Shown: positions 51,044-60,580, counted from the first letter of the stretch. The stretch is 64,000 nt of DNA from Martinezella multihospitum (GCF_900094585.1 NZ_FMAG01000004.1:887610-951609); one strand, 5' to 3'. Numbers and translations: made by a program. The notes: generated from the sequence alone by a model not told the origin.

Positions 51044-51897
51044 TTTGCGTCTCCACCGATTGTCGCCGGCTCGGGTGCATCGCCGAAACGGAAACTGGAT
51101 GCCGTCAGCCCGCCGGCGAAGTCAGTCTGATGGTAGGTGACGGCGCCGGGCTCGTCCCTCGCGGCACCGACGGCCACCATCAGCGGGATGAGGTGATCCT
51201 CGCGCGGATGTGCTGCGCGGGCGGACGGGGCCTGCTCCCATTCGAGCAAGAGCTTTGCCCGCTCATAGGGTGATGAATGGATCAGTGTCTGTTGCAGCCA
51301 CGCGTCGAACTGGCGGGACGGTTCGTAGCCCTCCTTCCCGCGCATCGCCGGCAGATTGTGATAGCTGAGACCGCTTCCGATGATCAGCACGCCCTCATCG
51401 CGCAGCGGCGCCAGCGCACGCCCAACCTCGAGATGCAAGGCCGGATCGTAGCCGGCATCCAGAGACAGTTGAACGACCGGAATGCTTTCCTCCGGATACA
51501 GCGGTTTCAGAATGCTGAAAGTGCCGTGGTCGAAGCCGCGGGTCGGATCGAGCCCTGCCTCGATCCCGCGCGCATGCAGCAAAGCCTGTACCCGCTTGGC
51601 AAGCTCGGGTTCGCCCGGAGCGCCATATTTGATATGATAGAGATGCTCCGGAAAGCCATGATAGTCGTAAACCATCCCGGGATGGGCGCCCGACGATATG
51701 GAAAAGCCCTTCTCTTCCCAATGGCCGGAGACAACCAGGATCGCCCGGACCGTATTCCCCAGCTCGGCACGCATCTCGATCAGAGATTGCTCGAGCTTGT
51801 CGAAATTATTGCGGAATTCACCGCTCATATAAGGCCAGGGGCCGCCGCCGTGACTGATGAAATAGGTCGGAAGACGAAGCTTGTTCACGTGTTTCAT
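51040..51897 (-). CDS. DODA-type extradiol ring-cleavage dioxygenase family protein
   Basis: About 285 residues, class III extradiol/LigB fold. Expected metal and active-site histidines are in YFISHGGGPWPY, VVSGHWEEKGFS, GSGLSYHNLP and REDHLIPLMVAVGAA. Three starts are possible: ATG 51924, ATG 51897 and GTG 51888 (the last with AAGGA at good spacing); I list the middle one. E. coli YgiD, a homologue, cleaves DOPA. It leads the three-gene operon that is divergent from a LysR gene. Confidence 0.86.
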   Translation of the reverse strand: MKHVNKLRLPTYFISHGGGPWPYMSGEFRNNFDKLEQSLIEMRAELGNTVRAILVVSGHWEEKGFSISSGAHPGMVYDYHGFPEHLYHIKYGAPGEPELAKRVQALLHARGIEAGLDPTRGFDHGTFSILKPLYPEESIPVVQLSLDAGYDPALHLEVGRALAPLRDEGVLIIGSGLSYHNLPAMRGKEGYEPSRQFDAWLQQTLIHSSPYERAKLLLEWEQAPSARAAHPREDHLIPLMVAVGAARDEPGAVTYHQTDFAGGLTASSFRFGDAPEPATIGGDAK

Positions 51898-51992
51898 CCT
51901 TGTAGCGGGGCACTCGTCATCCAACTCGAGACTGAAGAGAATGATGAACTAGGCCGTGTGATCTGGCCAAAGTAACTTTTCTCATTTATTGA

Positions 51993-52011
51993 TCAATGCA
52001 GCCTGCATTGA
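51993..52011. promoter_or_regulatory. Perfect 19-base palindrome, LysR-box candidate
   Basis: TCAATGCAGCCTGCATTGA is fully symmetrical around its central C. It lies between the divergent dioxygenase operon and the LysR gene, about 30 bases before the LysR start. Symmetrical T-N11-A-type sites in this position are typical autoregulatory LysR recognition sites. Confidence 0.7.
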
Positions 52012-52039
52012 AGAAACATTTCCTATGAGTTGATGATCC

Positions 52040-52954
52040 ATGGATACGCTAACGAGCTTGCGGGTCTTTTGCGCGGTCGCGGAGTTCAAGAGCTTCACGG
52101 CAGCCGCGGATCGGCTTGGCCTCTCGCCGGCAATGGCGAGCAAACACGTGATGCATCTTGAGAACCGGCTGGGAACCCGGCTGCTGAACCGAACCAGCCG
52201 GCATGTCAGCATGACGGAAAGCGGCATGCTCTATTTCAATCAGGCCCGGCAGATGCTCGATGGACTGGACGAGGTGGAAGCGGCCGTCAGCAACGTCACC
52301 GTCATGCCGCGTGGAACCTTGCGACTCAGTGCACCGGTATGGGCAGCGAACACGCTTGTCGCCCGGATGATCGCCGAATACCACCAGCGCTATCCCGACG
52401 TGCGTTTCGACATGGATCTCAGCGGTCGGATCGTCAATCTCGTTGATGAAGGCTTCGACCTCGCCCTGCGGGCGACCTCCCCCGAGCGGCTCGATCCCAA
52501 TCTCATCGCCCGACCGTTGACGCGCGTTGCTTTTCATCTCGTCGGATCTCCGGCCTATCTGTCACGCACAGGTCGCCCGAGAGAGCTCGCTGATCTCAAT
52601 GGTCACGCGCTGCTGGCCTATAGCGGCATGAACGCGAACGGCAGCATAGCCGTCGCCGGGCAGGACGGCACTCAGACGGTGAACTTCCGTCCCGTCATGC
52701 AAAGCGAAAACGAGATCATGCTGCATCTGGCAGCACTTGAGGGCATGGGGCTGGTTTTCCTGCCGATGTGGATGACGCAAAGCGATATCTCCGATGGCCG
52801 ATTGGAGATGGTACTGCCGAAAGCCGTGACATTCGACGCCACGCTGCATGCGGTCTATCCCAGCAGGAAATACCTTTCCGCGAAGGTTCGAACCTTCATC
52901 GACTTCCTCGCTTCGCGGCCAAACCTGTGCTCGGGGGCGGTGGAAGACAGCTGA
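52040..52954 (+). CDS. LysR family regulator
   Basis: A 304-residue regulator; helix-turn-helix FCAVAEFKSFTAAADRLGLS, then MASKHVMHLENRLGTRLLNR (about residues 10-50), and an effector domain of the AaeR/PecT-like group (GTLRLSAPVWAANTLVARMI, LEGMGLVFLPMWM). Divergent from the DODA-glutaredoxin-DoxX operon, which it should control through the 51993 palindrome. Confidence 0.88.
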   Translation: MDTLTSLRVFCAVAEFKSFTAAADRLGLSPAMASKHVMHLENRLGTRLLNRTSRHVSMTESGMLYFNQARQMLDGLDEVEAAVSNVTVMPRGTLRLSAPVWAANTLVARMIAEYHQRYPDVRFDMDLSGRIVNLVDEGFDLALRATSPERLDPNLIARPLTRVAFHLVGSPAYLSRTGRPRELADLNGHALLAYSGMNANGSIAVAGQDGTQTVNFRPVMQSENEIMLHLAALEGMGLVFLPMWMTQSDISDGRLEMVLPKAVTFDATLHAVYPSRKYLSAKVRTFIDFLASRPNLCSGAVEDS

Positions 52955-53207
52955 CCGCATGGACCCGGATGTTTCCTGCGAAATCTTGCGGCTTGGGATG
53001 CGGTGGACGCATGGCCTCATTTTCAGATCCGGCAACCCGCCGACCTTGCACCTTTTGATATTCCTCCCGTGCTTTTCGCCGCTGCAACAAAACTGAACAT
53101 GAAAGCACACACAGCAATCTTGCGGACGGCATAGTCACCCTATGAGCCGGGCCGATGCGACACGCGAACGCCTTTCCGCTGGTGCAAAAACATGAGGCAC
53201 TGCCATT

Positions 53208-53822
53208 ATGCATATCAAGCTTTTCGTCGTCGGCGCCCTGGCGTCGTTTCTGGCCGTTCCGGCCCTCGCCGCCGACCTTACCTACGAGCATTCCGCGCCA
53301 GCCGCCGAACAGGCTTATTCCGCCTATGACTGGTCCGGCTTCTATCTCGGCGGACAAGGCGGTTATGTCTGGAACAAGGGAACCGTTCTGGGCACCGACC
53401 GCAATCTCGATGGCGGCACGGCCGGCGTTCATGCCGGATATAATTTCCAATCCGGCAACATCGTCTACGGTATCGAAAACGATTTCAACTACAACTTCAA
53501 AGACAAGAAGGAAGCGGATCTCGAATGGGATGCGTCGGGCCGCGCTCGCGTCGGTTACGCCCTGGACCGCACGCTGCTCTTTGCGACAGCCGGTCTCGCT
53601 GCCGCTGGCGGCAAGGTTGACGCCCCCGGCGTCGGGAAAAAGGACGATATTCTGATCGGCTGGACGGCCGGCGGCGGCATCGAGCATGCCTTCACGGATA
53701 ATGTCATCGTTCGTGGCGAATACCGCTATTCCGATTTCGGAAACAAGGATTTCGGGTCGGCGATCGGGGATTTCGGCGCCACTCAGAACAAGGTCCTTGT
53801 CGGCGCAAGCTATAAGTTCTGA
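53208..53822 (+). CDS. Outer-membrane beta-barrel protein (Omp25/Omp31-like)
   Basis: A 204-residue porin-family protein with a signal peptide ending near LAA-DLTYE. The mature start YDWSGFYLGGQGGYVWNKG, the repeated aromatic-glycine strand pattern, ARVGYALDRTLLFATAGLA and a C-terminal strand ending in phenylalanine (VLVGASYKF) are those of Rhizobiales surface proteins such as Omp25/Omp31. It likely serves envelope structure rather than specific transport. A hairpin terminator follows. Confidence 0.88.
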   Translation: MHIKLFVVGALASFLAVPALAADLTYEHSAPAAEQAYSAYDWSGFYLGGQGGYVWNKGTVLGTDRNLDGGTAGVHAGYNFQSGNIVYGIENDFNYNFKDKKEADLEWDASGRARVGYALDRTLLFATAGLAAAGGKVDAPGVGKKDDILIGWTAGGGIEHAFTDNVIVRGEYRYSDFGNKDFGSAIGDFGATQNKVLVGASYKF

Positions 53823-53864
53823 AAGAACGAACGGTAAGTCGAGCTGGCCAAAATCGGCAGGCAA

Positions 53865-53908
53865 ACCGGCAATTGGGCTCAAGAAAAATCTTAGGCTCAA
53901 TTGCCGGT
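53865..53908 (+). terminator. Terminator hairpin after the beta-barrel gene
   Basis: ACCGGCAATTG (53865-53875) pairs perfectly with CAATTGCCGGT (53898-53908), and the stem continues a few pairs inward; the loop is A-rich. TTTTCCC follows eight bases later. It lies 43 bases after the stop. Confidence 0.6.
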
Positions 53909-53994
53909 ACCAGCATTTTCCCGGTCTGCCTTTGAAAACATCACCCAGCTATCCGGCCAGGCCCATCTTTCTACCTTTTCGTCCGTATCACACG

Positions 53995-55029
53995 TCAAGT
54001 GCTGCCGCGCAATTCCACGCGGGGTTCGATCAGCAGATGTCTCGCGTCACGCCGGCCATCGATCCTGCTGAGCAGCACCTCCGCAGCCGTCCGCCCGAGC
54101 TGCATCTGATTTTGATCGACGCTCGTCAGGCCGACGAGCGGTATGGCGGCCATCGGGGAATTGTCGTAGCCGATGATCGCAAGATCTTCAGGAACCCGAA
54201 TTGCGCTTGTCCGCGCTGCATTGATCAAGGGGACGGCATCGAGATCGGACCATACGAAAACTGCGCGCGGCCGGTCCTTTGAATCGAGGAAATTCCGGAT
54301 CGCCCGCTGGCGATCGACAGCGACCGGCGGCAGCCGGATGATGCGTCCCTTGAGCCCGGCCTGCTTCATGGCGTCGAGGTAACCCTCCTCGCGCTGCAGG
54401 GCGACGATAGTCGCCGGCGAATCCAGGAGATCATAGCTCAGCATGGCGATATCCCGATAGCCTGCGTGCAGGGCTGCCTCGACAGCCAGATATCCGCCAC
54501 GCCGATCGTCCGAATTGACGGTGTCATACGTTTCGGCATGCGGCTCGTGATGCGCGATGACGACGATCGGAATCTGCCGCGCATAGCGCTCCAGAATCTT
54601 ACCGGATATACGCGGGGCGATGATCACGACCCCATCCATGCGATTGTCGATCATCGATTCGATCATTGACGCTTCGATCGAGCTCGCGGAACGCCCAATG
54701 CCGATCAACGCCTTGAAGCCATTTTCCGACAGAGCGGCATTGGCCTCTTCGATGACGCCCGGAAGGAACGGGTTCGATAGTTCGATCACCAGAACACCGA
54801 TGGTCTGCGTCCGCCCACGCATCGCTCGCGCGGCAACCGATGGGCGATAGCGAAGCTTTTCGATCGAGGCTTCAACCCTGCCCCTCAGGCTGTCGCTGAC
54901 GCCATAAGCATTGCGCAAGACTTTCGATACCGCCGCAACAGATACACCTGCATCTTCTGCCACATGCCGGATGGTCACCCTCTCCTGCGCCGCGTTAACG
55001 ATCTGATTTTTCATCATAAACTGTCTCAT
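53995..55029 (-). CDS. LacI family regulator of the rhamnosidase locus
   Basis: About 344 residues. The helix-turn-helix VTIRHVAEDAGVSVAAVSKV is followed by the hinge and sensor domain (TIGVLVIELSNPFLPGVIEE, LAIIGYDNSPMAAIPLVGLT). Starts at 55029, 55017 and 55014 are possible; the earlier frame has no family similarity. Divergent from the alpha-L-rhamnosidase gene, so it is probably its repressor, responding to a rhamnoside or rhamnose. Confidence 0.87.
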   Translation of the reverse strand: MRQFMMKNQIVNAAQERVTIRHVAEDAGVSVAAVSKVLRNAYGVSDSLRGRVEASIEKLRYRPSVAARAMRGRTQTIGVLVIELSNPFLPGVIEEANAALSENGFKALIGIGRSASSIEASMIESMIDNRMDGVVIIAPRISGKILERYARQIPIVVIAHHEPHAETYDTVNSDDRRGGYLAVEAALHAGYRDIAMLSYDLLDSPATIVALQREEGYLDAMKQAGLKGRIIRLPPVAVDRQRAIRNFLDSKDRPRAVFVWSDLDAVPLINAARTSAIRVPEDLAIIGYDNSPMAAIPLVGLTSVDQNQMQLGRTAAEVLLSRIDGRRDARHLLIEPRVELRGST

Positions 55030-55078
55030 TCCCCGATCCGGGCAAATTATAGGCACAAAACTCTTGCGCCGCAATCGA

Positions 55079-55121
55079 TTGTGTAGAATGATATACATAG
55101 AACGATACACAAAATCGTATC
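55079..55121. promoter_or_regulatory. Inverted-repeat operator cluster before the rhamnosidase gene
   Basis: TTGTGTA (55079-55085) is matched by inverted TACACAA (55106-55112), with a near-symmetrical ATGATATACAT between them. A second pair, GATAC (55104-55108) and GTATC (55117-55121), overlaps the right arm. The site is about 40 bases before the rhamnosidase start, well placed for repression by the divergent LacI protein. Confidence 0.5.
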
Positions 55122-55154
55122 CCGCCGGAGGACAGGCGGCTGAGGAGGCATGCA

Positions 55155-57488
55155 ATGACAATTCGCTCAGACCACGGCGCAGCCGTGGCCAAGACCCGTG
55201 TCGATTCCGCACTCCAATTTGCTGCATCGATGATCGCGCCGGCCTGCGATGCCGGCCAGGGAACCGCAGGGACATTCGTCTCCCGGCAATTCACGCTGGA
55301 AAAGCTGCCAACCGAAGCGACGCTGCGTATTTCTGCGCTGGGGCTCTATCGCGCTTTCGTCAACGGCCGGCGCGTGGGCGACGATCTGCTCACGCCGGGC
55401 TGGACCTGTTATGATGATCGGATCGCATATCAGATCTACGACGTTACTGAGTATCTGCGCATTGGCGAGAACCGCATCGAGATCTGGCTCGGGGACGGAT
55501 GGTACCGCAGCCAGCTGATGTGGGCGCTTAACCCGGTCTTCAATTGCTGGGGCGAACGGGCGGCGGTAATTGCGGAGCTGAATGCCGACGGCCGGCTGCT
55601 CTTGAAGACCGACGATAGCTGGAAGAGCGGTTTCACGCCGGTCACCCGCAACGGCATCTATTATGGAGAGGATTACGACGCCCGCATCGTACCGCACGAC
55701 AGCCATGGCGTTGACGTTCTCGCCTTTGACAAGGGGTTGCTCGTTCCACACGAGACAAACCCCGTCAAGGAACTCCCCGAGCACACACCGATCGACAGCT
55801 GGATCGAGGACGACGGCAGCAGCGTCTATGATTTTGGCCAGAATGCCGGCGCCTATATCCGCATCCGCGTGAAAGGCGAGGAAGGTGCCAGCCTCCGCAT
55901 CGAACATTCCGAAGTGCTCGGCCCGGGGAGATTTTTCGACAATCGCAACTATCGCAGCGCGCGCGCCGAGCTGATCTATACGCTCGCCGGCGAAGGGGAA
56001 GAGGTCTACGCGCCGCTCTTCACCTTCATGGGCTTCCGCTATGCGCGCGTCAGCATCACCGGCCAAGCGGAACTGGTCAGCATCGCCATGATCCCGATCT
56101 CATCCGTTCCCGTGGCGGCCGGCGGTTTCAACTGTGGCGTCGCGGCGGTCAATCGCCTCGTCGAAAACACCATCTGGTCGCAGCGCTCCAACTTCATCGA
56201 GGTGCCGACGGACTGCCCGCAGCGCGATGAACGATTGGGCTGGACCGGCGATGCGCAGGTCTTCGCCGGGACGGCGTGCTGGCTGGCGGACAGCCAATCC
56301 TTCCTGCGGAAATTCCTCCGCGATGTCATGCATGATCAACGCGCCAATGGAGCAATCCCGCATTTTTCGCCGGACCCGACACGGCTTCACCCGATCGATA
56401 GCCGTGGCGACTGGGCCGGATCGACCGGCTGGGGGGACGCCATCGTCATCATCCCCTGGCAACTTTACCTCCATTATGGCGATGCCGCCGTGCTCAGGGA
56501 ATGCTTCCCGGCCATGCAGCACTGGCTCGATTATCTATGGGGCATTTCCAACGGGCCGATTATTCGCCCCCCGGCCGTCTGGGGAGCGAATGGCTTTACT
56601 TTCGGCGACTGGCTGCAGCCCATTGGCGACAATCGTAAGCCGCGACCTACGGTTGCGGATGATTGCGCTGCGACCCTCTATCATTTCATTTCTACCCAGT
56701 TGACGGCAAAGATCGCCCGCATTCTCGGCGAAGATCAAGAGGCGGAACGTCTGGAGATCCGGACGGAAGAGATCCGGAACGCCTTCAAGACAGAGTTCTT
56801 TACACCGTCCGGCCGCATCGCACATAACGATCAGACATCATGGGCGCTGGCCTTCCTATATGGCCTCGTTCCACCGGAGCATGAAGAGGCTGCCCGTGCC
56901 TATTTCCGGCGCGTGTCCGAAGAAACCGACGGCGTCATCGGCACGGGCTTCATAGGAACCCCCGCGCTGCTTCCGGCCCTTACGCGGCTCGGCATGCACG
57001 ACCTTGCCGAAAAGATGTTCCTCAATCGCAAGGTGCCAGGCTGGCTATACCAGGTTGATCAAGGCGCGACATCGATATGGGAGCGATGGGATGCGCTTGC
57101 CGAGGACGGCACGATCTACGATCCTGACATGAACAGCTACAATCACTATGCCTATGGAGCCGTATGCCAATGGCTTTTCGAGGATGTCGCCGGGATCAAG
57201 CCGCTGGAGGACGCGCCGGGCTTCGAAGAAATCTCATTCGACCTTACCGTCCTGCCGGCGCTGTCGCCGGTCTCGGCTTGGCATGACACGCGGTTCGGAC
57301 GCATAGAGACCGGATGGGCGGTGAAGGGAGAAACCGTCACATGCCGTCTGTTGCTGCCGGAAGGCATAACGGCCCGCCTGGCAGCTGGACAGAATCGAAA
57401 ATCGTTGAAGGTGGATGGCGTCGGGATCGAACCAGGCAGGGAACTCAAACTGACCAAGGGGGAACATACGATCACCTTTGCCATCTGA
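55155..57488 (+). CDS. Alpha-L-rhamnosidase, GH78 family
   Basis: A 777-residue glycoside hydrolase. The N-terminal beta domain carries LYRAFVNGRRVGDDLLTPGW. The (alpha/alpha)6 catalytic barrel carries DCPQRDERLGWTGDAQVF (about residues 352-370), with the acidic residues expected at the active site, and IWERWDAL (about 640) plus MNSYNHYAYGAVCQWLF; a C-terminal beta-sandwich follows. There is no signal peptide, so rhamnosides are cleaved inside the cell after import by the adjacent ABC system. ATG 55155 follows GAGGAGG. A rhamnose-catabolic operon is not present in the window. Confidence 0.93.
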   Translation: MTIRSDHGAAVAKTRVDSALQFAASMIAPACDAGQGTAGTFVSRQFTLEKLPTEATLRISALGLYRAFVNGRRVGDDLLTPGWTCYDDRIAYQIYDVTEYLRIGENRIEIWLGDGWYRSQLMWALNPVFNCWGERAAVIAELNADGRLLLKTDDSWKSGFTPVTRNGIYYGEDYDARIVPHDSHGVDVLAFDKGLLVPHETNPVKELPEHTPIDSWIEDDGSSVYDFGQNAGAYIRIRVKGEEGASLRIEHSEVLGPGRFFDNRNYRSARAELIYTLAGEGEEVYAPLFTFMGFRYARVSITGQAELVSIAMIPISSVPVAAGGFNCGVAAVNRLVENTIWSQRSNFIEVPTDCPQRDERLGWTGDAQVFAGTACWLADSQSFLRKFLRDVMHDQRANGAIPHFSPDPTRLHPIDSRGDWAGSTGWGDAIVIIPWQLYLHYGDAAVLRECFPAMQHWLDYLWGISNGPIIRPPAVWGANGFTFGDWLQPIGDNRKPRPTVADDCAATLYHFISTQLTAKIARILGEDQEAERLEIRTEEIRNAFKTEFFTPSGRIAHNDQTSWALAFLYGLVPPEHEEAARAYFRRVSEETDGVIGTGFIGTPALLPALTRLGMHDLAEKMFLNRKVPGWLYQVDQGATSIWERWDALAEDGTIYDPDMNSYNHYAYGAVCQWLFEDVAGIKPLEDAPGFEEISFDLTVLPALSPVSAWHDTRFGRIETGWAVKGETVTCRLLLPEGITARLAAGQNRKSLKVDGVGIEPGRELKLTKGEHTITFAI

Positions 57489-57557
57489 TACGACAGCTTG
57501 CGGCACCTTGTCCCGCAAGCAGGCAGCTCAATTCATTCCGGTCTTCAGGAGGAGGAA

Positions 57558-58835
57558 ATGACTATGAGAATGATGAAGTGCGTCCTCGCCGCAATTTCAA
57601 TGTCGCTGGCGGCGGGTGTCGCGCATGCCGACGTGACGCTCAGCGTCCTGATTGACACCAATCCCGAATCCATCGCGTCATTCGATGCCGTCTCCAAGGC
57701 CTATATGGAAAAGCATCCGGATGTGAGCTTCGATGTCGAACAGCGTGCCGGCGGATCGGAAGGCGACAACATCATCAAGACGCGCCTTGCGACTGGCGAA
57801 ATGGCCGATATTTTTCAGTATAATAGCGGCTCACTGTTCCAGGCCTTGAAGCCGGAACGGACAATGGCAGACCTCAGCGACCTTGCCTCCGAAGCCGGAA
57901 TTCTCGATAGTTTCAAGAAGGTCGTCACAGGCCCGGATGGCCACGTTCGCGGCATCCCGTTCGGCCCGGCCATGGGTGGCGGCATCTTCTATAATCGCAA
58001 GATCTATGCCGAGCTCGGCCTTACGCCGCCCAAGACCTGGGCGGATTTCATGGCCAACAACCAGAAGATCAAGGCGGCCGGCAAGGTGGCGATCGCGCAG
58101 ACCTATGGCACGACCTGGACGTCTCAGCTTTTCGTGCTCGCCGATTTCCACAATGTCCAGGCCGAGATCCCCGATTTTGCCGCCAACTACACCGCCAACA
58201 AGCAAAAATACGCCAATACGCCGACCGCCTTGCGAGGGTTCGAGCATCTGGAAGAGGTCGCCAAAGGTGGATTTTTCAACGCCGATTTCGGCGCGGCAAC
58301 CTTCGACGACGGCATGCGCATGGTCGCCACGGGTGAGGCCGCGCACTATCCGAATCTCACTTTCGGTATCGGAAACATACAGCAGAATTTTCCGGACAAT
58401 CTGAAAGATCTTGGCTTCTTTGCGCTTCCCGGAACAGATGCCGCCAAGAACGGCCTCACCGTCTGGATGCCCGCCGCACTCTATGTCTCGGCGAAATCGG
58501 AGCATGTCGAGGAGGCCAAGAAATTCGTCGACTGGGTCGGCTCCAAGGAAGCCTGCGAGCTGATGGCCAAGGCCGTTCCCTCCGGTCCCTATCTCGTCAA
58601 GGGATGCGAACTGCCGAAGGACATTCCGCCCGTCGTCGCCGACATGCTGCCCTATTTCGAGACAGACGGACACGCAACTCCGGCATTGGAGTTCCTGTCG
58701 CCGATCAAGGGACCAGCCCTCGAGCAGATCACAGTTGAGGTCGGGACCGGAATCCGCTCCGCCAAGGACGCCGCGGCTCTCTATGATCAGGATGTCGAAA
58801 AGCAGGCCAAGCAACTTGGACTGCCCAACTGGTAA
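57558..58835 (+). CDS. CUT1 sugar ABC transporter, binding protein (rhamnoside-type)
   Basis: A 425-residue SBP_bac_1 protein; signal peptide to about AHA-DVTLS. Mature blocks: EQRAGGSEGDNIIKTRLATG, ADIFQYNSGSLFQALKPE and GIPFGPAMGGGIFYNRKIYA. AGGAGGAGG precedes ATG 57558; a second ATG lies two codons later. Located between the rhamnosidase and permease genes, it presumably binds rhamnose-containing oligosaccharides or glycosides. A strong hairpin follows its stop. Confidence 0.91.
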   Translation: MTMRMMKCVLAAISMSLAAGVAHADVTLSVLIDTNPESIASFDAVSKAYMEKHPDVSFDVEQRAGGSEGDNIIKTRLATGEMADIFQYNSGSLFQALKPERTMADLSDLASEAGILDSFKKVVTGPDGHVRGIPFGPAMGGGIFYNRKIYAELGLTPPKTWADFMANNQKIKAAGKVAIAQTYGTTWTSQLFVLADFHNVQAEIPDFAANYTANKQKYANTPTALRGFEHLEEVAKGGFFNADFGAATFDDGMRMVATGEAAHYPNLTFGIGNIQQNFPDNLKDLGFFALPGTDAAKNGLTVWMPAALYVSAKSEHVEEAKKFVDWVGSKEACELMAKAVPSGPYLVKGCELPKDIPPVVADMLPYFETDGHATPALEFLSPIKGPALEQITVEVGTGIRSAKDAAALYDQDVEKQAKQLGLPNW

Positions 58836-58848
58836 CCTCCCAGCCGTT

Positions 58849-58877
58849 CCCCCGCCCGGCAGCAGCCCGGGTGGGGG
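58849..58877 (+). terminator. Hairpin after the binding-protein gene
   Basis: CCCCCGCCCGG pairs with CCGGGTGGGGG through 11 positions (one G-T pair) around a 7-base loop, starting 13 bases after the binding-protein stop and ending before the first permease. There is no T-run after it. Confidence 0.65.
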
Positions 58878-58892
58878 ATCCAAAGTAGCTCC

Positions 58893-59756
58893 ATGGCCAC
58901 ACGCAAATCACCCTATCCCTATTGGTTCGTCCTGCCGGCGGCCGTGATATTCACGGTTCTCTTTCTGGTGCCGACCGTAGCCTCCTTCTGGTTCAGCCTG
59001 ACGCGCTGGGATCTCTTCACCACCCAGTTCATCGGCCTGGACAATTATCGCCAGTTCTTCCGGGAACCTTTTCTGATCCAGGGCCTGATCAACACGATCA
59101 TCTATGCGGTGATGACTTCCGTTACAAAGACGATCCTGGGTCTACTGCTGGCAGTTCTCTTGACCTCGGGCATCTGGGCGCAGAGCCTGCTGCGCACCGT
59201 GATCTTCTTTCCGGTCCTCGTATCGACGATCGGCGTCGGCATCACGTTTTCCGTATTGATGCATCCGACCCGCGGCCTGATCAATGTCACGCTCGCTGCC
59301 ATGGGCATTCACGGGCCTGGCTGGCTGACGGATCCGGCACTGGCACTCTATTCGATTGTCTTCGTCGATCTCTGGAAAGGCATCGGCCTGGCAACCGTCA
59401 TCTATATCGCCGGCCTCGCCTCGATCAGCCCCGACTACTATGAAGCCGCCAGGATCGACGGTGCGACGCGTCGCCAGATGTTTTTCCGTGTCACCGTTCC
59501 GCTGGTGAAACCGGCGACGATTACCGTCGTGACCTTGTCGTTGATCGGTGGACTGCGCAGCTTCGACCTGATCTGGGCAATGACGCGCGGCGGGCCCGGT
59601 TTCTCCTCGGATGTGCTGGCAAGCGTCATCTACAAGCAGTATCAGGCCGGATTTTATGGTTTGTCGACAGCCGGTAATGTCATTCTGTTCCTCCTTATCG
59701 GCGCGATCATTCTACCGATAACAGCCTGGTTTAACCGCAGGGAGGTGGATCTTTGA
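58893..59756 (+). CDS. CUT1 sugar ABC transporter, permease (MalF type)
   Basis: A 287-residue permease with about six helices and EAA loop EAARIDGATRRQMFFRVTVPLV. Its stop is overlapped by the next permease's TTG start (TTGA). Confidence 0.91.
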   Translation: MATRKSPYPYWFVLPAAVIFTVLFLVPTVASFWFSLTRWDLFTTQFIGLDNYRQFFREPFLIQGLINTIIYAVMTSVTKTILGLLLAVLLTSGIWAQSLLRTVIFFPVLVSTIGVGITFSVLMHPTRGLINVTLAAMGIHGPGWLTDPALALYSIVFVDLWKGIGLATVIYIAGLASISPDYYEAARIDGATRRQMFFRVTVPLVKPATITVVTLSLIGGLRSFDLIWAMTRGGPGFSSDVLASVIYKQYQAGFYGLSTAGNVILFLLIGAIILPITAWFNRREVDL

Positions 59757-60577
59757 CCCGCCGTCAGCTTTATATCGGCATGGCGTCTCTGGTTGCCTGT
59801 GGCCTGATATTCGTCTTGCCCTTCCTGTTCATCTTCATAACCGCTGCCAAGACAAAGCAGGATGCTGCGTCGCTGACTTTTACCCTGCCTCAGGAATGGC
59901 ACCTGTTGCAGAACTTCATCGAGGTTATTCAAACCCGCAATTATATGCTTCTGCTGGCCTATTTCAATTCGACCATCATCACCGTCACCGCCGTTTCACT
60001 CCTCGTTCTGCTCGGTGCCATGGTTGGCTATATCTTGCAGCGTCGTCCATCCGGCTGGAATAGTGTCATATACGGCTGCGTTCTCGCTGGTCTCATGATC
60101 CCGCCTGCCGTTGTGCCAACCATCTGGGTTCTGCAGTCGATCGGCCTCTTCAAATCCATATCGGGAATGATACTGATTCAGGTTGCCTATGGTCTTGCCT
60201 TTACCGTTCTCATGTTTCGTAGCTTCATTGCTACGATACCGCGAGATCTCGATGAGGCGGCGATCATCGATGGAGCAAAGCCGCTGCAGATCTTCTTTCG
60301 CGTCGTGCTGCCATTGCTGAAGCCCGTGACCGTGACCATCATCGTCGTGCAATCGATCGCCATCTTCAACGACTTCACGAACCCTCTTTATTACCTGCCT
60401 GGCAGAGAAAACGTAACGGTACAGCTGACACTCTATAATTTTCAGGGGCAGTTTCAAACGCAGTACAATCTTCTGTTCATGAATATTCTATTGGTAACGA
60501 TCCCGCCGCTCATCGTCTTCGTGTTCTTCAACAGGCAGATCGTGGCAGGCATGACGGCCGGCGCAGTGAAAGGATGA
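59753..60577 (+). CDS. CUT1 sugar ABC transporter, permease (MalG type)
   Basis: A 274-residue permease with EAA loop EAAIIDGAKPLQIFFRVVLPLL. Start is TTG 59753, overlapping the preceding stop, with GGGAGGTGG upstream, a case where the ribosome binding site decides the start. Confidence 0.91.
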   Translation: MTRRQLYIGMASLVACGLIFVLPFLFIFITAAKTKQDAASLTFTLPQEWHLLQNFIEVIQTRNYMLLLAYFNSTIITVTAVSLLVLLGAMVGYILQRRPSGWNSVIYGCVLAGLMIPPAVVPTIWVLQSIGLFKSISGMILIQVAYGLAFTVLMFRSFIATIPRDLDEAAIIDGAKPLQIFFRVVLPLLKPVTVTIIVVQSIAIFNDFTNPLYYLPGRENVTVQLTLYNFQGQFQTQYNLLFMNILLVTIPPLIVFVFFNRQIVAGMTAGAVKG

Positions 60578-60580
60578 ACC

